A stretch of 64,000 nt of DNA from Amaranthus tricolor (GCF_026212465.1 NC_080057.1:9813398-9877397); one strand, 5' to 3'; positions 53,708 through 63,236 are shown, numbered from the stretch's first letter. Program-made: numbers and translations. The notes: a model not told the origin generated them from the sequence alone.

Positions 53708-56700
53708 ATGGGAGAGAATCAAGATTTGAGGGTAGCTTTAGATGCTCTAAATCGTTCCATTGCTAGTCAAGAAAGGTTGGCCGAAACTAATGCCAATCTA
53801 CAAGGGAATCTTGCTGCCTTAATGGCAAGACTCTTGAACGAGAAAGATAGGAGAGATCCGGATGAAGAACCTCCACCTAGGAGGGAGGATAGGAGTCTCA
53901 AAGTAGACGTCCCTTCCTTCGATGGGTCGCTTGATCCAGAAAAGTACTTGGAATGGGAGAAATCCTTGGAAAGGTACTTTGAGTACAAGGATATTCAAGA
54001 AGAAGTTCAGAAATATAAGATAGCCAAGGTGAAACTGAAGGGCTATGGTGACAGTTGGTTGCAAGGAGAGCAAAGGGGGCGTACCCTTAGGGGCAAAGCT
54101 TCCATTTCTACTTGGAGCAAGTTGAAGAAACGTATGAGGGATCGTTTTATTCCCCACAACTATAAGCAAAGCCAATATGTGAAGTGGAGTACTTTGCAAC
54201 AAAATGGCGATTCAGTGGAAGACTACATCAAAGAGTTTGATAGGCTTGCCATTGTGTGTGAAGTAACTGAAAATGAAGAACTAAAAATGGGGCGTTTTGT
54301 AGCTGGGTTGGATCAAGAGTTGCAAGACAAGCTTGAAGGTTACACTAACCTTACTTTTGTGGAAGCTTGTAAACTTGTGACCAAGTTTGATGCTAGGAGG
54401 AAAAAGAAGAAAACGTCTACCACTACTCCAGTGGTGCGCAAACCACCCTTCACCTTGAAGGAGGGTTCTTCCTTTAGCAAGTCAAATGAAGCACCTAAGA
54501 AAGACAAGAAAGACTTCAAACTTAGCGACATTGTCTGTTACAAGTGTGGAGGTAGAGGACATTTCAAAAAGGATTGTCCTAATTCAAGGGCCTTAACCAT
54601 GCAAGAGGTTAGGCTCATAGCCACCCAAAACATAAATTGGGGGGAATTTGAAACTGAAGAAGAGGAGACCGAAAGTCCTAAGGAAGAGGATGGGGAAGAT
54701 GATTGCTTTCCGGAGATGGAGGACAAAACCAATCTGGTTGTTAGGAGGGCTTTGCAAGCACGTGTGGAGGAGCCTTTGGCACCACAAAGACAACACATTT
54801 TCATCACCAAATGCAAGGTTGGTGGCGAGGTATGTGATTTAATTATAGATGGGGGTAGTGAGGCAAATACTGTGTCAAAAACTTTAGTGTCTAGACTTGG
54901 TCTTACAACCACTAACCATCCACATCCTTACAAGTTGAGTTGGTTAGATTCTAATTCTAGTACGGGAGTTAGAAAGCAATGCATGGTTAATTTCTCTATT
55001 GGTTCTTATCATGATAATCAATTATGTGATGCAAGTGGGAAGGGAATTGGTGCCGTGTTGATTCAAGAGGGGCGTCCAATTGCTTACTTTAGTGAAAAGT
55101 TGAGTCAAGGAAAGTTGAATTATTCCACCTATGATAAAGAGTTCTATGCCATGGTGAGAGCTCTAGATCATTGGTCACATTATTTGAGGCCACAGCCGTT
55201 TATCTTGCATTCTGATCATGAGTCATTAAGATTTATTCATGGACAAAAGAAGTTGAATTCAAGACATGCTAAGTGGGTTGAATTTCTGCAAACCTTTAAC
55301 TTTTCCTCTAAGTACAAAAGTGGAAAAGCTAATGTTGTTGTGGATGCCTTATCTAGGAGGCATAATTTTCTTGGAGTTGTTGAAGCAAAGATCCTTGGTT
55401 TTGATTTGATCAAAGAGTACTACAAGGAAGATGGTGATTTTAATGAAGTCATGGAGAAATGTGTTCATGGAGTTTATGATTTATTTTCCTTACATGCTGG
55501 TTTTCTTTTTAAGGGAAATAGATTATGCATTCCTAAGTGTCCGATTCAAAGTTTGTTGATCCATGAAACGCATGGGGGAGGTCTAGCTGGTCACGTTGGG
55601 ATTCAAAAGACAATGGAGCTTCTTCAAGCTCACTTTTATTGGCCAAAGATGTTAGCCACGGTTCATCATGTGGTTAGTCGTTGCTCTACTTGTCAAAGGG
55701 AAAAGATGGTGTTCCATAAGGGTCTTTACAAGCCTTTGCCAGTTCCCGAGAGACCTTGGGAAGATATTAGTATGGATTTTATTGTAGCTTTACCTAGAAC
55801 TCAAAGGGGTAAAGATTCAATAATGGTGGTTGTTGATAGGTTCTCAAAAATGGCTCACTTCATTCCATGTCATAAAACTGAAGATGCCATGAAAGTAGCT
55901 AAGCTATATTTTGAGGAAGTGGTTCGTTTTCATGGGGTTCCACGTACCATTGTGACTGATCGTGATACAAAGTTCCTTAGTCATTTTTGGAAATCAATAT
56001 GGCGCCTAATGGGAACAAAGTTACTGTTTTCTACTTCACACCATCCACAAACCGATGGTCAAACCGAAGTGGTGAATAGAGTTCTTGGTTCTTTGCTTAG
56101 GACCTTAGTTAATAAGAGTACTAAGGATTGGGATGTCAAGCTAGCTCATGCCGAGTTTGCTTATAATAGGACTCCTAGTGCTACTACAAAGTACTCTCCT
56201 TTTGAAGTGGTCTATGGTGTCAATCCTTATGTTCCTATTAATCTTATAGCTTTGCCACAAGATAAATTCGTCCATGGTGGTGCTAAGGAACAAGCCGAGT
56301 TCATGTTAAAGGTTCACAAGGAAGTTAGGAAGAATATTGAGAAAGCAAATGAAGTCTACAAAAAGCAAGCCAACAAAAGAGTGCAAAACGTGAAGCAGTT
56401 TGATGTTGGTGACTTAGTGTGGATTTACATGAGAAAAGAGAGGTTTCCTAGCAAAAGAAAGAACAAGTTAATGCCAAGAGCCGAGGGTCCATTTGAGATC
56501 GTGGGAAAGGTCAATGACAATGCATACAAGGTTGATTTGGGAGGCCAATATAGTGTCTCAAGTACATTCAACATTGGTGACCTTGCTCCTTACTTTGATG
56601 ATGACGAATTGAGGGCAATTCATTTTGAAGAAGAGGAGGATGACCAATATGGTCAAAGTCCTAATGTTCAAGATGGTCCAAGTGGTCAAGGTGAGGTCCA

Positions 56701-56833
56701 AGTCCAAAACAATGCAAGGGAATTATTTTTGTCCAAGTCCTTCTTTAATCCTATGCACGGTTTTGGTCCAATAATTTTTACAAGGGGTTGCACTTCACTT
56801 AGTGTAATTAACCTTGTTGAAAGCGTCAAGTAA
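53708..56833 (+). CDS. Ty3/gypsy Gag-Pol polyprotein lacking reverse transcriptase
   Basis: 1041 residues, no internal stop. The first ATG is at 53708; the frame is open further upstream but only into the LTR. Domains: N-terminal helix (5-45), Gag core (about 66-225), CCHC knuckle (C277, C280, H285, C290), protease with IIDGGS (D381), RNase H (D441, E478, D503, D546), integrase zinc finger (H622, H629, C659, C662), integrase core with spacing D-D-35-E (D690, D751, E787), GPF motif near 927 and an integrase tail ending in ELRAI. From about 979 it is read from LTR B3. Between the protease region and RNase H the sequence passes from SIGSYHD to LCDAS: the whole reverse transcriptase is missing, in frame. 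Sequence style is that of plant chromoviruses, closest to CRM-like elements, but I see no canonical chromodomain. It would yield Gag, protease and integrase, but cannot copy RNA alone. Confidence 0.9.
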   Translation: MGENQDLRVALDALNRSIASQERLAETNANLQGNLAALMARLLNEKDRRDPDEEPPPRREDRSLKVDVPSFDGSLDPEKYLEWEKSLERYFEYKDIQEEVQKYKIAKVKLKGYGDSWLQGEQRGRTLRGKASISTWSKLKKRMRDRFIPHNYKQSQYVKWSTLQQNGDSVEDYIKEFDRLAIVCEVTENEELKMGRFVAGLDQELQDKLEGYTNLTFVEACKLVTKFDARRKKKKTSTTTPVVRKPPFTLKEGSSFSKSNEAPKKDKKDFKLSDIVCYKCGGRGHFKKDCPNSRALTMQEVRLIATQNINWGEFETEEEETESPKEEDGEDDCFPEMEDKTNLVVRRALQARVEEPLAPQRQHIFITKCKVGGEVCDLIIDGGSEANTVSKTLVSRLGLTTTNHPHPYKLSWLDSNSSTGVRKQCMVNFSIGSYHDNQLCDASGKGIGAVLIQEGRPIAYFSEKLSQGKLNYSTYDKEFYAMVRALDHWSHYLRPQPFILHSDHESLRFIHGQKKLNSRHAKWVEFLQTFNFSSKYKSGKANVVVDALSRRHNFLGVVEAKILGFDLIKEYYKEDGDFNEVMEKCVHGVYDLFSLHAGFLFKGNRLCIPKCPIQSLLIHETHGGGLAGHVGIQKTMELLQAHFYWPKMLATVHHVVSRCSTCQREKMVFHKGLYKPLPVPERPWEDISMDFIVALPRTQRGKDSIMVVVDRFSKMAHFIPCHKTEDAMKVAKLYFEEVVRFHGVPRTIVTDRDTKFLSHFWKSIWRLMGTKLLFSTSHHPQTDGQTEVVNRVLGSLLRTLVNKSTKDWDVKLAHAEFAYNRTPSATTKYSPFEVVYGVNPYVPINLIALPQDKFVHGGAKEQAEFMLKVHKEVRKNIEKANEVYKKQANKRVQNVKQFDVGDLVWIYMRKERFPSKRKNKLMPRAEGPFEIVGKVNDNAYKVDLGGQYSVSSTFNIGDLAPYFDDDELRAIHFEEEEDDQYGQSPNVQDGPSGQGEVQVQNNARELFLSKSFFNPMHGFGPIIFTRGCTSLSVINLVESVK
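56627..56640 (+). other. Polypurine tract of the B element
   Basis: GAAGAAGAGGAGGA directly before LTR B3 (TGACCAATATGG). It lies inside the open reading frame and encodes the acidic EEEED stretch. Its placement relative to GAATTGAGGGCAATTC (56606-56621) is the same as in A and C. Confidence 0.75.
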
Positions 56834-57631
56834 TTGGGGGTTTTTCAAGCTTCAATACACGTGTGAATTAATGTCGGTTACAAGGAATAAATTCCAAACA
56901 GTTTTGGAATTCAAAGGGGCGTGTTTTAAGGAGATTTAAAGATGGTTTTCAATCTCATTTAAAGCTGCAGTTTTGGAATACAAAGGGGTATGTTTTAAGG
57001 AGATTTAAAGCTGGTTTTTAATCTCATTTAAAGCGGCGGTTTTGGAATTCAAGGGGCAGTTTTGAATGACGGTATTGAACAGTTTTTGAGAGATTAATTG
57101 CTGAACATTTATCCTAGTTTTAAGCTTGTTTAATTAGTCTTAAGTGTGTGTAATGGAGATTAATGTGAACATTGATTAGCCACTTAATCCTCTTTTATTT
57201 TGTTGTCTTTTTATTTTCTTTTGTTGAATTTATTTAGGCAAGTGAAAGGTTGTAAGAATGCTATATATAGCATACTTTGATGAATGAAAAAGATATCCAG
57301 AAATTTGCCAAAAAAACTTGTGTTTTGTTTATTGAACTTGACTTGTGTTTAGTCAATTTTAATTGTCCAAATTTGAGTGTTCCAAATTTGAAGAGTAGTA
57401 ATTTTGGTGAGAGTTCCCAAAGTTAAGACTTGTAGTTTGTGATTTGGTGAGAGTTCCCTTATCTAAACTACCCCAAGCAATAGAGTGAGAGTTCCTCTTT
57501 GCTATACCTTTAGTTTAGGGTGAGAGTTCCCCTAACTAATCTGATCATACAAAAAAATATACCAAAAAAAAACGTGTGACCCCTTTAATTTATCATTTTG
57601 TAACAAGGTTTCTCATCTTGTTTACACATCA
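56641..57631 (+). mobile_element. LTR B3 (3' LTR of the B coding unit)
   Basis: 991 bp, TGACCAATATGG to ACACATCA. The boundary is fixed because B1, B2 and B3 have three unrelated left flanks (satellite, primer remnant, integrase end) and become alike at this same point. Followed by TTAGGGCGAT, which matches neither left flank, so no target duplication is seen. The polyprotein stop is at 56831-56833, inside this LTR. Confidence 0.85.
57258..57273 (+). promoter_or_regulatory. Palindromic TATA element of LTR B3
   Basis: Same perfect 16-bp palindrome ATGCTATATATAGCAT as in B1 and B2. Confidence 0.65.
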
Positions 57632-57697
57632 TTAGGGCGATAAGAATTTCGCGCGAGGAATGTTAAATCTTTGGTTGGTAGTTTTGTTTTGCAAATG

Positions 57698-57736
57698 TTG
57701 AGTTATGATATTGAGTTATGATATTGAGTTATGATA
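57698..57736 (+). repeat. 13-bp tandem triplication
   Basis: Three perfect copies of TTGAGTTATGATA (57698, 57711, 57724) just upstream of the presumed polypurine tract. Confidence 0.9.
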
Positions 57737-59265
57737 ACATGTGTGTTCTATGTTTTCCGTTGCCATACAAGTTACGAGGACGTAACTTCTTTTAAGGGGG
57801 GTAGTCTTGTTTACATATCATAAGATATAAATATGTTTATATAAATATGTTTACATAAATTTATAGCTCTCATTCACATTGTAATCATCAAGGGGATTCG
57901 GAATAACTCGGATCGTACGAAAAGAGAAGATGACCTTTTAAAAACAAGTAAATATCGTCCGAGTCAAACCAGGATGTTAGAAGGTAGTTAAAAGACGGAT
58001 TTGAAATTGAGGAAAGCTTGCGGATCGAGTTCTATTAGTGTTAATATGAACTACTAGATATAAGAAATTCTTAGCAGCGGATAAGAACGAAAAGTTAAAT
58101 CTACTTATTACAACTTGAGAACGAAAATCGCCTCATAAAACCAAATATTCTTTAAACTTTATTAGAAGTTCTTATCAAGACTTCTGTATCCTAACGATTT
58201 ATTTCTCCAAGGGACAATCCTCACTCCCCAAACCTGTAACTTAACTTACTGCTAGTCATTGCCTAGATAGGAAACAACATCATCGCAGGGTCGTTAAGAC
58301 CAAAAGTACACGTCAGCAATCGTCGCATACCAAATAAATAATAACAACAAGAGAAAGTTTTAATTTAATAGCTGTCAAATCACAGAAAAGTACGCTTCGA
58401 TCATGCTGATAAAGAATAACTATTTTCATGTAAAGATTAGTCAGCCATACTGCTGTACTATCCAGCCATACTGTCGGTACACTCCAATCTCCATAAGTGA
58501 GACAATACATTAGGGGGAGCTAACCCCTAAGCAAGTCTCTACCATAGACACTCGCCTTACTTCTGTGCCTATGGTTAAGCATGCATACCCCCGCGGTGGC
58601 TCATAATGCCCCCATATACTGCGAGTAATTCATTTCCACCAATTGACGTCATAGTACGTCCACTTTAAGGTTAGTGAGGTCATACTACCTCTGCTTATCA
58701 AAAGAATGTATAAAAAATTATTTATTCGGAAAGATAACATTATTCATACTATATATATACATGCTTTACTTTTGTATACCATTATTATATGATACATCGG
58801 ACTAAATGCGAACATCGCTGCGTGTACATACCTTAAGCAAGATAACCAACTCACAAGCGTCTTAATCAATTCCCGGTCACGAATCGACTTCCTACAAGGT
58901 TCAATCGTATTCGGGAAATAAGCACACATACACATTTTCCTCAAATCATCCATAACACACATATACAATCACATCCATACCTAGAATTCTACACACAACA
59001 TGAACATCCATCACATACTATAACATGGTAAATACACAAAACAGGACAGCCTATACAATCTGTCCAGAAACTCAACTTAAAACTGTTAAACTGAAAATTC
59101 GACTTCACCGTTGCGTCCGGAAGGCGTCAAAACCCCCGGGTACCAATTTTCATAATTCATAATGTACTCTAAGTATTTTTAACCTATTTTCAAGCCATAA
59201 AGTGTCTCAAAAACAGATTTTTTTAACATTTTTATAACCCTACGGGATTCACCAAAATTTCATCA

Positions 59266-59270
59266 ACAAA
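59266..59270. other. Target-site duplication of element C, left copy (ACAAA)
   Basis: ACAAA precedes LTR C and recurs at 63914-63918 after the element. Confidence 0.93.
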
Positions 59271-60329
59271 TGAACCAATTTGGGATGGTTCAAGGATGAC
59301 TCACATGAGCAACATGGATGAAGAGCTAAACCAAGAGTCAAATTCAAGCAAGGAGACTGATTCATCAACACAAGAAGAAGAAACAAGACACCAAACAGAA
59401 GCACAGCAGGGCACAGCAACAACTGACGAACAGCTTACCTTGCACGCCTTACACAGCCTAACCAAGAGGGACTCAGAGGCCATGGAAGATGAAAATGGAA
59501 TCTTGGTACATGGACCTTCATGCCTTGGCCCAAGACCGTCGCTATACATCATAGACAACCCACCGAAATCAGTTGTGAAGGTCAGCTAGTCGCAAGGTGT
59601 GCCAGAAAGGAACAAATCAGCATTTCAGAATTGTTGTGACCAGCTGACCTAGCATGCTTTGGCCCGATCATGTTTCATGATATCTTGTGCCACCAAGGGT
59701 AGAAATGGAATCTCTACACTAGGAACTTGCTACCAAGACTCTTAGTGACCATTAAAAACCATTGGAAGGACACAAGAAAGGGTGTGGAAGGTCACCTGGT
59801 CAGCAAGTTGTTGTCAGAAATCAGAATGCTTAGTTTAGGGTGTTTTTCATTCTTTTAAATAAGCACATGTTGTGCACGTGTCCTTTTAATGGCCGTTATA
59901 ATTAGTTATACGTGTCCTTAGCTTGCCAATGTACTTTCCCCTTTCCCCAAGTCTATATATAGGCGTCCATAGCATTGTAAAACACAAGTTTTAGTTTGAA
60001 AATTTCAGAAATAAGATTGCATTGGATTTCATTCCTTTGTTTCTTCCTTGAATGTGTATGAACATTCAACGATCTTGAGTAGTGCAAGATCATCACCTTT
60101 TGCAACTGAGAGTAGTCCTTGGTTGTATTAAGGGAATTGATGGCCTTGGAGGATCAAAACTCCTAGTCTTTCAATTCAAGATTCACCTTACAAACATTGT
60201 TCTGTTTGTGTGAATCATATCACTGTTTCGTGTGTGTTTTGGGCTTGTTTGGTTGTTACATTGCGTGGATTTGAAGGCTGTTTTGCATCTTCACATTACA
60301 TTGAAGAACTCCAACCCAAACACGCATCA
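59271..60329 (+). mobile_element. 5' LTR of element C
   Basis: TGAACCAATTTGGG to CACGCATCA. U3 has two diverged copies of the module shared with LTR A (near 59425 and 59638). TATA at 59954-59961. The frame at 59296-59589 is the LTR copy of the end of the element C ORF and is not a separate gene. Confidence 0.93.
59954..59961 (+). promoter_or_regulatory. TATA box of LTR C (5' copy)
   Basis: TATATATA in an otherwise mixed context, about 375 bp before the LTR end; present unchanged at 63538-63545. Confidence 0.7.
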
Positions 60330-60332
60330 ATT

Positions 60333-60345
60333 TGGTATCAGAGCT
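60333..60345 (+). other. Primer-binding site of element C (initiator Met tRNA)
   Basis: TGGTATCAGAGCT, 3 bp after the LTR end, the same class as in element A. Confidence 0.9.
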
Positions 60346-61388
60346 ATTGGTTACGGTGGCCGGAAAATCAAGAAAAGCCTTGTTCATCCTGTTTGTGATT
60401 TTGCAATCTGTCTGGTGAGAATTTTATGCATATCTTTTTGTAGACGTAGAATTTCATCAAATAGTTTTAGAGAAATCAAGGTTAGTGTCTTAACTTTGAG
60501 TTCTTGAAAGAAAAATTGGATTTCACGTTGTGTGCAAAATTTGGCGTAAGTGTTTGCACAAACTGCAGAAACTGAATCTTGAAAACTCAAGATTCTGATC
60601 TGTTTATCATAGGTGTTATTTCTGATCTTTTTTTCATATCTTAACATTTTAATTAGAAGAAATAAAGGTTTGCAATCACATTTCATCTTATATTACGTGC
60701 AAATTGGTTTTTGTTAAGGCTATGCATTGCATTGTATTCACAAAAATCAGAATCCTTAGAAACTGATTTTCTGTGATCAAGTGATTTTGTTGTTCATTGT
60801 TGTTTTCTTTTCTTTTCTACATTAGTTGTCTTTAATAATCATATAAAATAGAGGTTTGCAATTAGTTTTCATTTTGTTTCACGTGCAACTTGATTTTTAT
60901 TAAGAATGCACATTGCATATAGTCACAAAGATTAGATTTGAAGAAACTGATTTTGTTTGATTTGTGATTAAGTCTTCTAATTGTCATAAGTTTTCATTGC
61001 TATTCTTTGCTGCATATTCTGATTTTAATAATTAGGTAGGATAGGGCTTTACATTAGCATTGCATTTAATCCTAAATACAAATTGGTATTGCTGTTGTGT
61101 GCACAGAAGTCAGATTCTTAAAGAATCTGATTTTTCTGATCTGGTGTCATTGATTTTGCAATATTATTGTTGTTTTCTTCTCTTTATTGCATGTTCTATC
61201 TTTAATAGTTAGATAGAATAGAGTTTCACATTAGCATCTCATTTAATTCTAAGTGCAAGTTTATTTTTGCTGTTTTGTGCACAACATACAGATTCTTAAG
61301 AATCTGATTTTGTGATGATTAGGTGTTATTGCTGCATTCTGTTCTGTCCTTGTACATTTGTGTGTGTTGTTCTCTTATATTAATCATC
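60346..61388 (+). other. Leader of element C with four diverged ~180-bp repeats
   Basis: No gene. From about 60560 to 61320 the leader is built of about four diverged tandem copies, 175-195 bp each. Each has TTTAATAAT or a variant, a purine block, a GCACGT/GTGCAA-like part and a terminal AGATTC..AATCTGATTTT inverted repeat. The TTTAAT-type markers fall near 60646, 60831, 61024 and 61201. Confidence 0.65.
61289..61306. repeat. 18-bp perfect palindrome in the element C leader
   Basis: CAGATTCTTAAGAATCTG is self-complementary and is the best-preserved of the inverted repeats that end each leader repeat; earlier copies near 60580, 60750 and 61110 are imperfect. It could form an RNA hairpin 80-100 nt upstream of the start codon. 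Confidence 0.75.
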
Positions 61389-63236
61389 ATGAATGAGGAG
61401 GATAAGAGGTGGTTTCTTCAAGAGACCTTAGCAGCCATAGATCACAAATTTGTTGAACTAAACATGATGAACCAGAATAGAAACCATCAAAACAGAACAC
61501 AAGAGGATGGGAGTTTGAGGGTAGATGTAGCTGAGTTTAGTGGCCAATCCTTAAAACCCGAGGACTATATTGATTGGGAGACCAGCCTTGATAACTTCTT
61601 TGAGTTTAGGGACACACCCTTAGACAAGCAATTCAAAATGGCCAAATTAAAACTCACTAAACTAGCTGCCACATGGTTGGAGAAAGTTCAAAGGCAGAGG
61701 TTGAGGGAAGGGAAAGAGAAGCTGAAATCTTGGGAGAAACTTAAGAAAAAGATGAGGAGGAAGTATGTGCCTAGCAATTACACACAACAACTCTCTATGC
61801 AATGGAACACACTCACCCAAGATAGTGAACATGCACTGCTATTAGAGCAATATTCCAAGACAAGAGCTACACAAATTAATGAACCATCTGTGCATAGTAG
61901 CAATCAACAGCACTTGAACACTAGTTCCTCCACCAAGACCAGTAGCATTGAGTCTAAGAGTAAGAGAGTCACACCAATCAAAGATGTTGTTTGTTTTAAG
62001 TGTCATGGTCATGGTCACTTAAAAGTCAATTGCCCTAACAATAGATCCTTCACCCTAGCTGAGTGGGATGAAATTAGGAGCAAGGAGAGGCCTAAGACCA
62101 TCCTTGTTAGCATCAATGGTAAGGAGGAAGAGATGGGCACCATTACTAATGACGATGAACCTGATGCAACCTACATTCAGAAGGAATCAAGGGAGGTAGC
62201 ACCTTATGTTTCTGATTCAGAATCAGAAAGAGAGCTTATATACCTCGAGGAAAAAGAACATAGGGCTGTTGTGATTAGGAAAAGCTTTCACACCACCCTT
62301 AAGGGGAAGAAAGCTATACCTCTCCCCAAAACCAAGCAACCTATACACTTAATAATGAGGAAAAACTATAAGGCAGCAGGTCACTGTTGGACAGTGAGCA
62401 CCAAGGAAGATAAGCCTATAAGTAAGAAGTTTTCAGTTGTTCCTCCTGATTCATCACTAATTGATCTCTTTGTTTTGTACAGATATAACACTAATGATCA
62501 AAGGCAAGATGAATACCTCCTGAAAACCCAAAAACTAGTGCATGAGAAGATGAAGAAAGCAAAAGCAAGATTCAAACACAGAGCAAACAGAGGAGTAAAG
62601 CAGAACAAACTAATGCAACTTGGTGAATTTGCATGGATCCTACTCAAGCAAAGAAGGTTTCCTCACTTCAGGAAGCATAATTTAAAGCCCAAGGCTATGC
62701 GACCATTTCAGATAATTATTAAATATGGGGACAACTCATTCGGATTGGACATAACAGAAGGATTTGGCATATCTCCTACTTTCAAAGCAAGGGACTTGGC
62801 TCCTTACTTAAGGGATGTGGAATTGAGGACAATTCCTTCAAAAGAAGGGGGGATTGAACCAATTTGGGATGGTTCAAGGATGACTCACATGAGCAACATG
62901 GATGAAGAGCTAAACCAAGAGTCAAATTCAAGCAAGGAGACTGATTCATCAACACAAGAAGAAGAAACAAGACACCAAACAGAAGCACAGCAGGGCACAT
63001 CAACAACTGACGAACAGCTTACCTTGCACGCCTTGCACAGCCTAACCAAGAGGGACTCAGAGGCCATGGAAGATGAAAATGGAATCTTGGTACATGGACC
63101 TTCATGCCTTGGCCCAAGACCGTCGCTATACATCATAGACAACCCACCGAAATCAGTTGTGAAGGTCAGCCAGTCGCAAGGTGTGCCAGAAAGGGAGAAA
63201 TCAGCATTTCAGAATTGTTGTGACCAGCTGACCTAG
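61389..63236 (+). CDS. Gag / integrase-tail fusion protein of element C
   Basis: 615 residues from the first ATG at 61389, in good context after the leader; the frame is open a little further upstream without an ATG. Residues 45-147 match the first half of the Gag core of element B (DYIDWETSL, W..LKKKMRRKYVP), then the second half is missing. A CCHC knuckle follows (C202, C205, H210, C215), then a charged spacer, with no protease, reverse transcriptase, RNase H or integrase core. From about 370 the protein resumes as an integrase C-terminal tail (RPF in place of GPF near 438, ending in VELRTI). From about 490 it is read from the 3' LTR. It can be explained by internal deletions of a B-like polyprotein that kept the frame. 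The uninterrupted 1.8-kb frame suggests selection or youth. Probably a capsid-like, RNA-binding protein that depends on another element's enzymes. Confidence 0.8.
   Translation: MNEEDKRWFLQETLAAIDHKFVELNMMNQNRNHQNRTQEDGSLRVDVAEFSGQSLKPEDYIDWETSLDNFFEFRDTPLDKQFKMAKLKLTKLAATWLEKVQRQRLREGKEKLKSWEKLKKKMRRKYVPSNYTQQLSMQWNTLTQDSEHALLLEQYSKTRATQINEPSVHSSNQQHLNTSSSTKTSSIESKSKRVTPIKDVVCFKCHGHGHLKVNCPNNRSFTLAEWDEIRSKERPKTILVSINGKEEEMGTITNDDEPDATYIQKESREVAPYVSDSESERELIYLEEKEHRAVVIRKSFHTTLKGKKAIPLPKTKQPIHLIMRKNYKAAGHCWTVSTKEDKPISKKFSVVPPDSSLIDLFVLYRYNTNDQRQDEYLLKTQKLVHEKMKKAKARFKHRANRGVKQNKLMQLGEFAWILLKQRRFPHFRKHNLKPKAMRPFQIIIKYGDNSFGLDITEGFGISPTFKARDLAPYLRDVELRTIPSKEGGIEPIWDGSRMTHMSNMDEELNQESNSSKETDSSTQEEETRHQTEAQQGTSTTDEQLTLHALHSLTKRDSEAMEDENGILVHGPSCLGPRPSLYIIDNPPKSVVKVSQSQGVPEREKSAFQNCCDQLT
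62840..62854 (+). other. Polypurine tract of element C
   Basis: AAAAGAAGGGGGGAT before LTR start TGAACC, still inside the open reading frame, right after the LRTI codons. Confidence 0.88.

Larger units (their letters stand above)
57632..59270 (+). mobile_element. Remnant of a Del/Tekay-like gypsy element (3' end and LTR)
   Basis: 1.6 kb with no credible gene. GAGGACGTAACTTCTTTTAA plus a G-run (57775-57801) resembles the end of a plant Del/Tekay polyprotein (EDVTSFKGG) followed by its polypurine tract. A possible LTR start is TGTTTACATATC at 57808. The rest, with the CGGATCGTACGAAAAGAG and GGAAGGCGTCAAAA stretches, fits an LTR of that type but I recognise this only by general appearance. The sequence is broken by element C and resumes at 63919. 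Short frames at 58313-58510 and 58744-58968 on the minus strand show no protein features. Confidence 0.4.

Noticed and set aside
47255..57636. Target-site duplication for the whole B composite
   Set aside because: GGATC before B1 matches neither TTTGG after B1 nor TTAGG after B3; TGTAA before B2 does not match TTAGG after B3 either.
58313..58968. Two minus-strand small frames (58313-58510, 58744-58968)
   Set aside because: Under 75 codons, no recognisable domain, in sequence that looks like LTR remnant.
59296..59589. 97-residue frame in the 5' LTR of C as a gene
   Set aside because: It is the LTR duplicate of the C-terminal part of the element C protein; no start of its own is supported.
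60232..60686. Frames at the LTR C / leader border on both strands
   Set aside because: They cross the primer-binding site or lie in T-rich leader; random in appearance.
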